Below are positions 8,894-17,803 of a stretch of 64,000 nucleotides of DNA, piece by piece. The stretch comes from JBDTVS01 sp040007095 (GTDB taxonomy: Bacteria; Acidobacteriota; Vicinamibacteria; Vicinamibacterales; CAVVIG01). The stretch covers positions 1 through 64,000 of the forward strand of contig JBDTVS010000122.1 of the NCBI GenBank assembly GCA_040007095.1, written 5' to 3'. The translations under genes and the position numbers were made by a program. Positions within the stretch are counted from its first letter, which is position 1. Each line of letters opens with the position of its first letter. A model generated the notes under the pieces. That model did not search any database, was not told the origin of the DNA, and saw nothing but the letters and a program-made list of their open reading frames with translations.

Positions 8894-10018
8894 CTATTCG
8901 CTCTTCGAGAACCCCGCTGGCCGGCTGGCCTGCGGTTCGGCCGGTCCCACGGTGAACTCCAGGTCTTCGCCGTCTGTCTTCGTCAGCGTTAGAACGGAAG
9001 CAATCGCGTACGTCTCAGATCTGTTGGAGAAGTTGTCAACCCAGGCGTAGAACTGGTCGCCCGCTCGAACGCCGGTGCGCCCCAGCGATTCGCCGGTGCC
9101 GGAACTTCGCCGCGACGACGCCAGGAGGTTGCAATTTAACGGCGGGTAGCCGCTGCAGGAAGTGAGCGTCAGGTAGAGATCGAGGTCGGTGGCGGGATTG
9201 GACCAGGCGAGCCCCAGCCCCAGCGTGGATCCTCCGCCGATTATCGTCACAAGGTGTCGGTTGATTCCCAACGCTGCGACGGTCCCAGTGGCCGAATTGG
9301 AGGAGCTGGGGCTAGGTGCACTGGGGCCTGGTGCGCTCGGCACGCTGCACGCCGGCTGAACGCCGCCTCCGCGGATCTCGGTGAAGACCTTGTTCTCGGC
9401 GTCGCTGTGGCCACACCCGCTGACACGAAACCGCAGGTACTGCGCCAACCATACGTTCGCGCCTTCGCTATCGACATACGAGCCAATCTGGGGTCGGCGC
9501 AGCACGTCGCGATAGGTGGCCTGCAGACGGTTCTGGAACTCGAACGGAAGGTCGCGCGGTGGAAATACCAGATTCTCAGAGCCGCATGTGGGGAGCGAAC
9601 CGCCCGTGGTGATCTCGGACAGCGTCCGCGACATCGCATCGGTATGCGAGCAGCCATTCAGGTAGAACCGAAAATACTCCGTCAGCCAAACGTTTTGGCC
9701 CTCTGAGTCGACATACGTAGGCGCAGTTTGAGACCGCCGGAGAACATCGCGGTAGACCCCCTGGAGATCCGCAAAGAAGACGTTCGGTTCATTGCGTGGC
9801 GGGAAGGCGACGACCCCGAGCGACATGGGAAATTCAACCGGGTGCTGGATGTGATAAGGGACCGGCGCAGCGTTGCTCGGAGCCTTGAAAATGTCAGGGG
9901 TGGCCGCGGTTGACGATCCCTTTCCTTGTGTCAACGCCGAGGGACCGGTCGGGCTAGTTCTGTCACCGCCGCACGCCGAGACACCGATCATCAACGCTAC
10001 TGAGAAGATCCGCTTCAC
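8894..10018 (-). CDS. lipoprotein with a duplicated ~75-aa domain
   Basis: A 374-aa protein. The signal peptide ends in a lipobox (GVSACGG). Two homologous units follow, near residues 73-148 and 149-220. Each starts FPPR, contains YRDVLRR, then YVDSEG and NVWL, and ends with a Gly-Cys-(S/G)-His pattern and a final Cys. A Pro/Ser-rich linker and a C-terminal beta-rich domain (about residues 240-360, with TDLDLYLTLTSCSGYPPLNC) follow; that part resembles pre-peptidase C-terminal-like beta domains. No enzymatic motif was found. Being directly upstream of the M4 protease, it may be an envelope partner, substrate or inhibitor; this is inference. Confidence 0.55.
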   Translation of the reverse strand: MKRIFSVALMIGVSACGGDRTSPTGPSALTQGKGSSTAATPDIFKAPSNAAPVPYHIQHPVEFPMSLGVVAFPPRNEPNVFFADLQGVYRDVLRRSQTAPTYVDSEGQNVWLTEYFRFYLNGCSHTDAMSRTLSEITTGGSLPTCGSENLVFPPRDLPFEFQNRLQATYRDVLRRPQIGSYVDSEGANVWLAQYLRFRVSGCGHSDAENKVFTEIRGGGVQPACSVPSAPGPSAPSPSSSNSATGTVAALGINRHLVTIIGGGSTLGLGLAWSNPATDLDLYLTLTSCSGYPPLNCNLLASSRRSSGTGESLGRTGVRAGDQFYAWVDNFSNRSETYAIASVLTLTKTDGEDLEFTVGPAEPQASRPAGFSKSE

Positions 10019-10201
10019 GCTTCACCATCCTTCGCCGGCCACGTTTTATTGCCTCAAGTCGGGGCTTCGACCTGAGTTCTTCATTGCCAAGCAGAGCAAT
10101 AGGGTTGCCAGCATGTCCTCGACGAACATCAGGTGAAATTGCGACCAAAGCGGACAGGATGGGCGAAATGGTCAACCGCCGTCAGACTATAGGAGTGAGT
10201 T

Positions 10202-10351
10202 ATGCGACAAATGACTCGCCATCATTCTTCTGCGTCGTCGCCTCCTTTCTTTGCAGGCGTCACCGCGGTGAAGCAGAGCGCAGTTCAGGCCGCCGTCGAG
10301 CGTCACCCCGGCTCGCCGCTCGAAAGGTCGGATTTGTCGGGTTATGACTGA
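10202..10351 (+). CDS. possible small protein, 49 aa
   Basis: An ATG at 10202 is preceded by AGGAG with 6 bases between, an ideal ribosome binding site, and opens a 49-codon frame ending at TGA 10349-10351. The product starts basic/His-rich and ends acidic (RSDLSGYD). No family was recognised and there is no second line of evidence; the strong ribosome binding site in an otherwise empty 390-base gap is the reason for listing it. Confidence 0.3.
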   Translation: MRQMTRHHSSASSPPFFAGVTAVKQSAVQAAVERHPGSPLERSDLSGYD

Positions 10352-10406
10352 AATCGGCGCCCCGGGGTGACTGTTCTATTGCCGGTTGCAGTTGGTTCTC
10401 GACCCG

Positions 10407-11855
10407 CTACCGAGGCGTCGGGGCCCTTCCGCCCAGAAGCCCTGTCAGCGCGACGAGCAGCGCCGCGGCGCCGAGCAGGGCCTCGCCGCGGAACGCCGAG
10501 CGGGCCAGCCACTGGAGCGCGGGCAGGCCGTTGCGCGCTTGAGGCGCGACGATCAGCCACAGCGCCAGAGCCAGCAGTCCGGCCGCTCCCGCGCGGACGG
10601 GACGCGGGTACGGGACGGGATTCGACGCGAACGACTGCAGCGGCGGCCCTGTATCAGGGGCCTCCAGGTCGGTCAGCCGGTCGTTGATGATCGCGCCCAC
10701 GAAGCCGTCATCGGTCGTGTTGCCGGCCGTCGCAATCATCGGAATGAGACCCGAGTACAAGGTCACGAACGTGGTGACGAAGAGGCCTGCATCCGGCACG
10801 GCAAGCAGCGAGGCGACAACGGGGGACATGAAGACGCCGGCGCCGCCGGGAATGCCTGGCGACTCCAGGCCAAGCAGCATGACCGGTGGAATGAGCACGC
10901 CGATCTCGACCATGCTGATCGGCACGCCGAGCAGGGCGCAGGTCGACACCGTCACGAGAAGCACGGCCATCGTCGCGACGTTCTTGTTGAGCACGGTGCC
11001 AAGGACGATCGAGACGCGCGCGACCTCAGGGCGCAAACCAAGATCGTGCTCGGCGGACACCAGATTCACCGGCAGCGTCTCGTAGGAGCCGCCCGTGCCG
11101 AAGCCGGCGGTGTACACGGTCGCGAAGTACTTCCAGATCTGCGCCCAGCTGCGCGTGGTGACCAACCGGACCAGGAGGATCATGCCGGCCGACCAACCGA
11201 CCGCCACGATCGCCAGGTTCAACGTGGTGCGCCCGTATATCGCCAGACCGTGCGTGCCGAAGCGCGCGGGAATGAAGATCGCCAGGCAGCCGATCATCAC
11301 GGGGTAGTACCAGAGCAGCTTTGAAAAGGCGTTCAGCATCCAGTCGCCGCAGCGAATGAGCCCGCGAGCGGCCGGGTGAAGCGCACTCATCGAACCCGCC
11401 GCCGCACCACTGAGAAACGCCGCGACCAGCACCTGCAACAGCGGCTGCTCGGTAAATGCCGTCTGGAACGCGACGGCGATGCCGTTCAGCCAGCCGGCAA
11501 GTCCCGGCAGCTCCTGTCCGGGACGTTGCATCGGCAGCCCCGTCAAAAGGGGAATCCACGCGGAGACGTAGAGCAGCGACACCAGGCCCATCAACACGTA
11601 CAGACCGATCGTGAACAGGAGAAAACGCCCCGAGCGCCGGTGGGTCAAGAGGGTCTTGGCGAGCGCCGCCGACATGAGGATGAAGATGATCGCCGCCGCG
11701 AAGGTCACGATGGTCTTGGGAAACCAGGTGCCGCTTTGAGCGATGCCGAGCACGAGCGGACTTCGCGGAAAGAGCAGACCCAGAGCGAGCCCCGCCGCAA
11801 GGCTGCCGAGTGTCTGAACCGATCGATGCGCGGCCAGGCCCGACCGGGCCGACAT
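10407..11855 (-). CDS. dicarboxylate/amino acid:cation symporter (DAACS/SDF family)
   Basis: A 482-aa polytopic membrane protein. The open frame extends far upstream, but that part is antisense to the dioxygenase gene. The ATG at 11855 overlaps the dioxygenase stop by one base (TGATG), indicating coupling. About eight to ten hydrophobic helices are visible. Family landmarks are the serine-containing loop of hairpin 1 (FGTGGSYETLPVN, where most family members have S-S-x-A-T-L-P) and the hairpin 2 region with GLESPGIPGGAGVF. These proteins carry C4-dicarboxylates or acidic amino acids with Na+ or H+. The substrate here is unknown. Located third in a DUF4159-TauD-symporter operon, it could import what the dioxygenase uses. 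Confidence 0.85.
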   Translation of the reverse strand: MSARSGLAAHRSVQTLGSLAAGLALGLLFPRSPLVLGIAQSGTWFPKTIVTFAAAIIFILMSAALAKTLLTHRRSGRFLLFTIGLYVLMGLVSLLYVSAWIPLLTGLPMQRPGQELPGLAGWLNGIAVAFQTAFTEQPLLQVLVAAFLSGAAAGSMSALHPAARGLIRCGDWMLNAFSKLLWYYPVMIGCLAIFIPARFGTHGLAIYGRTTLNLAIVAVGWSAGMILLVRLVTTRSWAQIWKYFATVYTAGFGTGGSYETLPVNLVSAEHDLGLRPEVARVSIVLGTVLNKNVATMAVLLVTVSTCALLGVPISMVEIGVLIPPVMLLGLESPGIPGGAGVFMSPVVASLLAVPDAGLFVTTFVTLYSGLIPMIATAGNTTDDGFVGAIINDRLTDLEAPDTGPPLQSFASNPVPYPRPVRAGAAGLLALALWLIVAPQARNGLPALQWLARSAFRGEALLGAAALLVALTGLLGGRAPTPR

Positions 11856-12715
11856 CAGCGGGGCCGCTCGCCCTTGATCGTGACGCGGCGCCCCTTGCGC
11901 TCGTGCGGCCAGTAGTCCCACACCGCCCGATGCATGACGGAGCGGTTGTCCCAGAAGGCGACGTCGTTCTGCTCCCATCGGAACCGGATTTGAAAGTCGA
12001 TCTGCTCGCAGTGATCGAACAGGTGTCCGAGCACGGCGTGGCTCTCGGCCTCGCTCAGTTCGTTGATCCGCGTCGTGAACGTCCGGTTGACGAAGATCGC
12101 CTTGCGGCCGGTCTCCGGATGCGTGCGGATCACCGGATGGGTCGCCTTCGGATACACCCTGCCACGATCCTCCACGCCTCGATCGGCGTACCGGCCCCGA
12201 TAGACGTGCTCGGACTCGTGCAGCGCGGACAGGCCCCCGAGCATCTGCTTCATCGGCGCCGACAATGCGTTGTACGCCGCGTGCATGTTCGCAAACAGCG
12301 TATCGCCGCCGATCGCAGGCAGGACGTGAATCTGCAGCATCGTACCGAGCGGCGGCTCCTCGTCGCACGAGACATCGGAATGCCAGAATTCGCCGTTGGC
12401 CACCTTGGAATCACGCCGGGTATGAATGACGAACAATTCCGGAAACCCGGGCATCTGCGGCGCGGCCGGATGCGTGTGCAGTTCGCCGAACATCCTGCCG
12501 ATGGCGATTTGAACGGCAGGCGAAATCTCCGATTGTTCCCTGAAGAAGAGCACGCCGAACTGGCCGAGCGCCGCACGCACCTCGCGGTAGCCCTCCTCGT
12601 CCACACCATCGGCCAAATCGAGGCCGCGCACTTCGCCGCCGAGCGCCGGCGAAAAAGGCGTGACCCGGATTTTCCGGCCAACCATCGCTCCTGGGGTGTC
12701 GACGCTTTGCAGCAA
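11855..12715 (-). CDS. TauD/TfdA family alpha-ketoglutarate-dependent dioxygenase
   Basis: A 286-aa protein with the Fe(II)/2-oxoglutarate motifs: HxD in WHSDVSCDE near residue 110, the distal His in NRSVMHRAVWDY near residue 262, and the 2-oxoglutarate-binding Arg in GRRVTIKG near the C-terminus. Family members hydroxylate substrates such as taurine, alkyl sulfates or 2,4-D; the substrate cannot be told from sequence. Length is typical. It begins 16 bases after the DUF4159 gene and overlaps the start of the symporter gene, so the operon may pair uptake with oxidative cleavage of a dicarboxylate-like or sulfonated compound (inference). Confidence 0.9.
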   Translation of the reverse strand: MLQSVDTPGAMVGRKIRVTPFSPALGGEVRGLDLADGVDEEGYREVRAALGQFGVLFFREQSEISPAVQIAIGRMFGELHTHPAAPQMPGFPELFVIHTRRDSKVANGEFWHSDVSCDEEPPLGTMLQIHVLPAIGGDTLFANMHAAYNALSAPMKQMLGGLSALHESEHVYRGRYADRGVEDRGRVYPKATHPVIRTHPETGRKAIFVNRTFTTRINELSEAESHAVLGHLFDHCEQIDFQIRFRWEQNDVAFWDNRSVMHRAVWDYWPHERKGRRVTIKGERPR

Positions 12716-12731
12716 GGCTCTCTCGGTTCTG

Positions 12732-13547
12732 CTAGTGCGTCAGCCCGTAGACCAGGTAGTTGACGCCCAGCTTGTAGGCCTCGTTGGTCTGATCGATCGG
12801 GCGCAGGCCCTGGCCCGACCATTCCCAGAACTGAGAGACGTCGGTGTTGTAATTGATGATGATCTGGAGCCGCTTGGTCTGATCGTTGTCCTCGTAGACA
12901 CCGCGGAAAATCGGCTGCCCGGCGTTGTAGGCCTGGGGAACGATGTCGAGCCGGTTGATTTCGAAGAACGCGTGAAAAATCGGGTGCGTCGGCTGCATGT
13001 CGAAGAAGCGGACGTCGGGCAGGACCCGCCTCATGTTCGCTTCGAACGGCTCCCACCCCGGACTGCCGAAGTCGCCCGGCCGCTTGAAGTCGTCGACGAT
13101 GAGAAAGCCGCCCTTCTGGAGATACATGCGCAGCGCCGCGGCTTCCTTGTCGCTCAACGTCCACCAGCTCACTTCGATAATGTAGGCGAGCGGGTACTTG
13201 AACAGCTCCGGATCGTCGAGCGCCAGCGTGACGATTTCCTCATGCGCGTTGAGGAAGCTCAGCTCGTTCATGATCTTCATCAGATTCTGCTCGGCGAGCG
13301 GATAGCCGTGCGACCAGGAGGGCTGGCCGCGCCACCAGTACCCGCCCGGCGCTGTTTCGTACTTCACGCGGACGAACGCGAAGCGGCCGTCGTAGGGGAC
13401 GTTGGGCGGAAGCCGGAGCTCGGCGAACCGGCCGCCGCCGAACCGACCGCCGCCGAAGCCGCGGCGCTGGGCCACAACACCGGCGGCCGCGGCGAGCACC
13501 AGCACGGCGGCGGCGAGCACCCGCGCGCGACCGGATGTCAGGGCCAC
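12732..13547 (-). CDS. DUF4159 domain secreted protein
   Basis: GTG at 13547 with GAAAGG upstream is chosen as the start because it places a clean signal peptide (VLAAAVLVLAAAAGVVAQ) at the N-terminus; longer ATG forms would add a non-signal extension. The product is about 271 aa. A Gly/Arg-rich stretch follows the signal. The DUF4159 core runs from FAFVRVKYE to the C-terminus and includes LQKGGFLIVDDFKRPGDFG and HPIFHAFFEI. DUF4159 often occurs beside MoxR/DUF58 clusters in Acidobacteria and has a flavodoxin/GATase-like fold by family knowledge; here it leads a TauD-symporter operon instead. Function is unknown. Confidence 0.8.
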   Translation of the reverse strand: MALTSGRARVLAAAVLVLAAAAGVVAQRRGFGGGRFGGGRFAELRLPPNVPYDGRFAFVRVKYETAPGGYWWRGQPSWSHGYPLAEQNLMKIMNELSFLNAHEEIVTLALDDPELFKYPLAYIIEVSWWTLSDKEAAALRMYLQKGGFLIVDDFKRPGDFGSPGWEPFEANMRRVLPDVRFFDMQPTHPIFHAFFEINRLDIVPQAYNAGQPIFRGVYEDNDQTKRLQIIINYNTDVSQFWEWSGQGLRPIDQTNEAYKLGVNYLVYGLTH

Positions 13548-13697
13548 GCCATCGGCCTTTCGTTCGACCCGAGGTCGATGCTCTTCCGGGCAGGTCGAAC
13601 GTCGCGCGTCTCTCTGGTGTCCATCCGCAGGCATCATAACGCGAGCGGCAAATGAGCCTCCAACAGCGGTGCCGAAGGGCACCGCTCAAATGTCTGA

Positions 13698-13731
13698 ATG
13701 AACCGACGAGCTCGCCGAGCCCACCGAGTCA
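13698..13731. repeat. dispersed 'CACCGAG'-type low-complexity repeat
   Basis: A run of ACCGA/GCCGAG/CACCGAG words in the gap between the DUF4159 and YcaQ-like genes. Related copies are at 46680-46716 and, on the other strand, 53118-53146, all intergenic. Confidence 0.4.
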
Positions 13732-13771
13732 TGCCTTTCGACCTCTCGCCGGGCGCAACCGGTACCTCTCG

Positions 13772-14854
13772 TCAGGATTCGAGACCGAGAAAGGCGCGGA
13801 GGCGGGCGAGCTCCTCCTCGAGCGCGCGGCGAAATATTCGACCGGGCGGGGGATGCGACGCGACATACCCGAGGTCAATTCCGAGCGAGCCGTCTTTGAC
13901 AGACACGTTCGCCCAGCCGATCACACGGTCTCGCCACAGCAACGGGAGCGCGTAGTAGCCGAGCTTGCGCTTCGACACGGGCGTGTATGCCTCGAAGCGA
14001 TACGCCCAGCCCCAGAGGATCTCGAAGCGGCGCCGGTCCCAGACCACCGGATCGAACGGCGCCAACAGACGCACCATATCCTCGGGCGGGCTGACCCTGA
14101 GTGTCTCTTCCGGCGGCCAGTACCAGTCCACGCCCTCCACGCGTGCGTGCGCGAGCCGCCGCCGCGCCCGTTGAAGCGCGTGGCCCAGCTCGCCCGCCCA
14201 GTGCGGAACGGCGAAGCGCAGACGTCTGACCAGTCTGGACAGACTCACGTCGGGCAGTGGGGCGTACTTGCCGACGATGACGTTGACGAGCGCGTCCAGC
14301 TGAAGACGCCGGGTCGCGACGTCGCGCGGACCGGGCTGGTGTGTGTGCACCGCATAGATCCGGATGCCGGCCTCGCGCCGCGCGACCCGCAGCAAGCCAC
14401 GATAGTGCATGGCATCCAGCAAATGCGTGGTCGCGTTCGAGGATCCGCCCCAGTAGTTTGTCATGGAGCCGTGCGAAAAGTGCGTGTCCACGTCGCGGGG
14501 ATGGACTGGGCCACGCGTTCGCACGAAATCCAGCAGGGCGCGCACCTGCCTCCCGCGCGCCGCCGTCCAGTGAGTGCGGCCGCCGCGCGGGTGCATCAAG
14601 ATTTGCACGGCGCCGGTGACGAAGCCGTAGTTCACGAAGAAATCCTCGTGCACGTCCAGACGCGAGTAGCGACGCTCGAGATCGCCGGCGCGGTAGCCGG
14701 TGACGCGATGACGCAGCGTGAGATCCTGCGCGCGGGCCGGCGCGCGGATCGGATCGGCCTGCACGAAGCCGAATCGGTCGAGGGCGCGCTGCAGCGTAGT
14801 GGGCGTGAAGAGGCTGCGGGACACCGCAAAGCGGCGTAGATCGTCGAGGGTCAC
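13772..14854 (-). CDS. winged-helix protein of the YcaQ/AlkX DNA-glycosylase family (HTH_42)
   Basis: A 360-aa protein with the family's N-terminal FGFVQADPIRAPARAQDLTL motif, a YSRLDVHEDFFVNYGFV segment, and the central winged-helix array (VRTRGPVHPRDVDTHFS). The C-terminal part has LLAPFDPVVWDRRRFEILWGW and AYRFEAYTPVSKRKLGYYALP, both conserved in YcaQ. E. coli YcaQ unhooks interstrand crosslinks and removes bulky N-alkyl adducts from DNA. The catalytic Gln-x-Asp of YcaQ corresponds to the Q-A-D seen in FVQADP, so activity is plausible. Monocistronic on the minus strand. Confidence 0.87.
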   Translation of the reverse strand: MTLDDLRRFAVSRSLFTPTTLQRALDRFGFVQADPIRAPARAQDLTLRHRVTGYRAGDLERRYSRLDVHEDFFVNYGFVTGAVQILMHPRGGRTHWTAARGRQVRALLDFVRTRGPVHPRDVDTHFSHGSMTNYWGGSSNATTHLLDAMHYRGLLRVARREAGIRIYAVHTHQPGPRDVATRRLQLDALVNVIVGKYAPLPDVSLSRLVRRLRFAVPHWAGELGHALQRARRRLAHARVEGVDWYWPPEETLRVSPPEDMVRLLAPFDPVVWDRRRFEILWGWAYRFEAYTPVSKRKLGYYALPLLWRDRVIGWANVSVKDGSLGIDLGYVASHPPPGRIFRRALEEELARLRAFLGLES

Positions 14855-14890
14855 TGCGCTCCACTCCCCTGGTGCCCGGCGCGCCGCCTT

Positions 14891-15085
14891 CTAGGCTCGC
14901 CTTCCGCTCACCACTCGGGCGGGAAGCATGATGATGCCGCGCAACAATTCAAGCACGCCGTCGACGACAATGCCGAAGATGCGGAATGGAAGCAGGATGA
15001 GCCACACGAGCGGATAGAGGACCAGCGCCAGCAACGCCAGCGGCCAGCAGAGCACCAGGAGGGTGCACCAGAGTAGGAATTTCAC
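14891..15085 (-). CDS. small membrane protein, 64 aa
   Basis: The longer open frame is antisense shadow of the amidohydrolase; the believable gene starts at GTG 15085 with GGTGAG upstream. The product, about 64 aa, has two hydrophobic segments: residues 2-24 (LLWCTLLVLCWPLALLALVL) and about 25-50, ending with a basic tail SGRRA. No family was assigned. It sits between the amidohydrolase and YcaQ-like genes on the same strand, 93 bases after the amidohydrolase stop. Confidence 0.5.
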   Translation of the reverse strand: MKFLLWCTLLVLCWPLALLALVLYPLVWLILLPFRIFGIVVDGVLELLRGIIMLPARVVSGRRA

Positions 15086-15177
15086 GATCTCACCATACTT
15101 GGGACATACGATCCTCAGCCAGATCCGTTCACGAACGCCGGGCCGGGCGGCCGCCGTCAAGGTAGAACGCCAGGCTG

Positions 15178-16362
15178 CTACCGCTGATCCGAAACAATCA
15201 ATCCGCCCTTGATCACCAGCTTGGGATTCAGCAGGTTCCAGTAGCCGTCGAAGGGGTTGCCGCCCAGGAGCACGATGTCGGCGAGCTTGCCCGCCTCGAG
15301 TGTCCCGAGCTGGTCGCTCATCTCGATATAGGAGGCCGTGTTCGGACCGAGCAACTTCACGATGTCCTGCATCGAGAACATCAGATTGAGGGATTTGAGC
15401 TCGTGCTCGAGACCGGCCTTCGGCGCATACCCGGTGTCGGTGCCGTAGCCGTACACGACGCCGGCGTCCCACGATGTCCGGGCGTTCACGGCCTTATATC
15501 CCGCCTCCTGTCCGCGGCCGTCCCCGTCGAGGATCGATTCGGGCCAGGGCTTGCCGTCCCGGAAACGCGGCTTGTTGTCGTCGGCAAATACGCCGAAGAC
15601 CGGCACGCCGAACCCGATGGTCGACAGCTGCTTCACGCCGGCGGCGGCCACTCTCTTGGCGTCCTCAAAGCTGAGCCAGCCGAAGTGTGGCGTATGCACG
15701 AGCTTGGGCACCCCCGCGTCCACCGCGGCCATCATGGCTTGGGGACTCACCGCATGTATTTGAACCCACACGCCCACTTTCTTTGACTCGTCCACCATCG
15801 CCCTGAGATTTTCCAGCTCTTTGACTGTCGGCCCCGGCTTCGGCGTCAGCGCCTGCTCGCCGATGAACTTGATTCCCAGTGCGGCAAGCTTCCGGACTTC
15901 GGCCCGCGCCAGGTCGGCGGTGGTATTGCCGATATCCACGCGTCCGGACGGGATGATGCGCGGTCCCTTGATGACGCCTTTCTCGATATGGTCCTTCAGC
16001 AGCAGGTTCCCTTCCGCAGGGCCGCCGCCAGACAGGACCGTGGTGTATCCCGCATCGAGCAGCTGCTGCATCTGCTCCTTTTCGCTGGGCCCGGTGTTGA
16101 CATGCCGATGGCCATCAATGAATCCCGGCATCGCGGTCATGCCCCGCGCATCGATAGCCTGGACGCCCGCCACGGTGGCGGGACCGGCGGAGACCGAGAC
16201 AATCCGTCCCCCCCGAATCACCACCGAGCCCTGGTTGATCACCGTGCCGTTGCCGACGACGACTCGCGCGTTCGTGACGACGAGATCCTGGGCGGCAAGA
16301 CCGCGTACGGCGCCGAGCGTCCACACACACACCAACACCGTGAGCGACAAACGTCTGGTCAT
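15178..16362 (-). CDS. secreted amidohydrolase family protein
   Basis: ATG 16362 is preferred because GGAAGGA lies about ten bases upstream and the signal peptide (LSLTVLVCVWTLGAVRGLAA) follows at once; 394 aa. The imidazolonepropionase/prolidase-like amidohydrolase fold is shown by the N-terminal beta domain (VVIRGGRIVSVSAG), the metal-binding GHRHVNTG motif (normally HxH), a central His in WVQIHAVSP and LVHTPHFG, and the late Asp in YGYGTDTGYAP. The C-terminus returns to the small beta domain (LEAGKLADIVLLGGNPFDGYW). It would hydrolyse amide or ring C-N bonds outside the cytoplasm. The substrate is unknown. Confidence 0.88.
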   Translation of the reverse strand: MTRRLSLTVLVCVWTLGAVRGLAAQDLVVTNARVVVGNGTVINQGSVVIRGGRIVSVSAGPATVAGVQAIDARGMTAMPGFIDGHRHVNTGPSEKEQMQQLLDAGYTTVLSGGGPAEGNLLLKDHIEKGVIKGPRIIPSGRVDIGNTTADLARAEVRKLAALGIKFIGEQALTPKPGPTVKELENLRAMVDESKKVGVWVQIHAVSPQAMMAAVDAGVPKLVHTPHFGWLSFEDAKRVAAAGVKQLSTIGFGVPVFGVFADDNKPRFRDGKPWPESILDGDGRGQEAGYKAVNARTSWDAGVVYGYGTDTGYAPKAGLEHELKSLNLMFSMQDIVKLLGPNTASYIEMSDQLGTLEAGKLADIVLLGGNPFDGYWNLLNPKLVIKGGLIVSDQR

Positions 16363-16567
16363 GTTTCCGCGTCCTTCCATTCTCACGACAAGAGCACGAA
16401 CAGGGTCGTCTGTTTCATTCCACCTCCGAGTGTCCACCGTCTTTGGCGGAAGGCGCCGCGCTCCGAAACCCGTGGCGAGCCCTCGAAGGCAGGACACGAG
16501 CGTCTGGTTTCGTAGAGTAGTGTCGCATGACGGATGGTGATTGGCGGCAGCGGCCGCCTGATTCCCT

Positions 16568-17614
16568 TCAGGCCAGCAGCTCGCGAACGCGTGGCGCCAC
16601 CTGCGTGCCGTATAGCTCGATGCTCGTCATGAGCGTGTCGTGCGGCAGCCCGCCATTGGCGTACTTCAGGTCGAATCGCGAGAGATCCAGCGTCTTCATG
16701 GCCGCCGCGATCTTCACCGCCACCGTCTCGGGGGATCCGACGCAGAGCGCGCCGTCGGGACCGGCTTCGCGTTCGAAATGGTCGCGGGTGATCGGCGGCC
16801 AGCCGCGCTCGCCGCCAATCCGGTTCATCAACGCCGCATAGTGCGGCCACAGCTCCTGCTTGGCCTGCTGGTCGGTCGCCGCGACATGCCCGGGCGAGTG
16901 CACGCCAATCGGCTGCGACGGTGTGCCGGCGCGATCGAGCGACCGGTGATACAGATCCACCAACGGCAAAAACCGCCGCGCCGCCCCGCCGATGATCGCG
17001 AGCATGAGGGGGAACCCGTAGCGGGCGGCGCGGACCACAGACTCCGGGGTGCCGCCGACGCCAACCCAGGTTCGCATCTCGTTCTCGAGCGGAGGAAGGA
17101 CCGCCTGGTGGTCGAGAGGCGAGCGGGTCTTGCCGCGCCAGGTCACCGGCCGCTGCTTGAGCAGTTCGGCGAAGAGGTTGAGCCTCTCCTCGAACAGTTC
17201 CTCGTAACGCGAGAGATCGTAGCCGAAGAGGGGAAACGACTCGGTGAAGGATCCGCGCCCGACGATCACCTCCGCCCGTCCGTTGGAAATGGCGTGGAGG
17301 GTTGCGAAGCGCTCGTACACCCGCACCGGGTCGTCGGAGCCCAGCACCGTGACGGCCGAGCCGAGATGGATGCGCTGAGACTTTGCGGCGATCGCGCTGA
17401 GCACGACTTCCGGCGCCGAGATCGAGAAGTCCGGACGGTGGTGCTCGCCGAGGCCGATGAAGTCGAGCCCGACCTGGTCGGCGAGCGCCCCTTGCGCGAC
17501 GACATCGCGCAGGACCTGCGCGTGCGACAGCGGCCGGCCGTCGCCGTCAACGGTGATATCTCCGAAGGTATCGAGACCCAGTTCGATCGCGTGCGCCACG
17601 TCGCTCCATTCCAC
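16568..17614 (-). CDS. LLM class flavin-dependent oxidoreductase (bacterial luciferase-like)
   Basis: About 348 aa from GTG 17614; the open frame extends to 17650 but family members begin close to ELGLDTFGDITV. Typical features are DQVGLDFIGLGEHHRPDF near residue 50, then SAVTVLGSDDPVRVYERFATL, and the glycine-rich GRAEVIVGRGSFTESFPLFG. The VGVGGTPESVVRAARYGFPL segment fits the FMN/F420-binding loop. Such enzymes use reduced flavin for monooxygenation. No dedicated flavin reductase is adjacent. Single gene on the minus strand. Confidence 0.87.
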   Translation of the reverse strand: MEWSDVAHAIELGLDTFGDITVDGDGRPLSHAQVLRDVVAQGALADQVGLDFIGLGEHHRPDFSISAPEVVLSAIAAKSQRIHLGSAVTVLGSDDPVRVYERFATLHAISNGRAEVIVGRGSFTESFPLFGYDLSRYEELFEERLNLFAELLKQRPVTWRGKTRSPLDHQAVLPPLENEMRTWVGVGGTPESVVRAARYGFPLMLAIIGGAARRFLPLVDLYHRSLDRAGTPSQPIGVHSPGHVAATDQQAKQELWPHYAALMNRIGGERGWPPITRDHFEREAGPDGALCVGSPETVAVKIAAAMKTLDLSRFDLKYANGGLPHDTLMTSIELYGTQVAPRVRELLA

Positions 17615-17803
17615 AGCGCCACACCGGACGCGCCAGGGAGCGCGGTCCACGTGAGGCTGTCAGTTGACTCCAGTATCGGTAACCAGTTCTTCTCGGCGAA
17701 CGGATCTCAACCGATGCGGTTCTGGCGACGCTCGCTGCCGCTTCAATCAGCCAGCGCCTCGCCTCGTGCCCGCTCGGTTGAGCCGTCCTTCTTTGTTGCG
17801 GTG

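Noticed and set aside
10407..12368. 653-codon minus-strand frame read as one protein
   Set aside because: The N-terminal third is a shadow of the TauD gene; the symporter starts at 11855.
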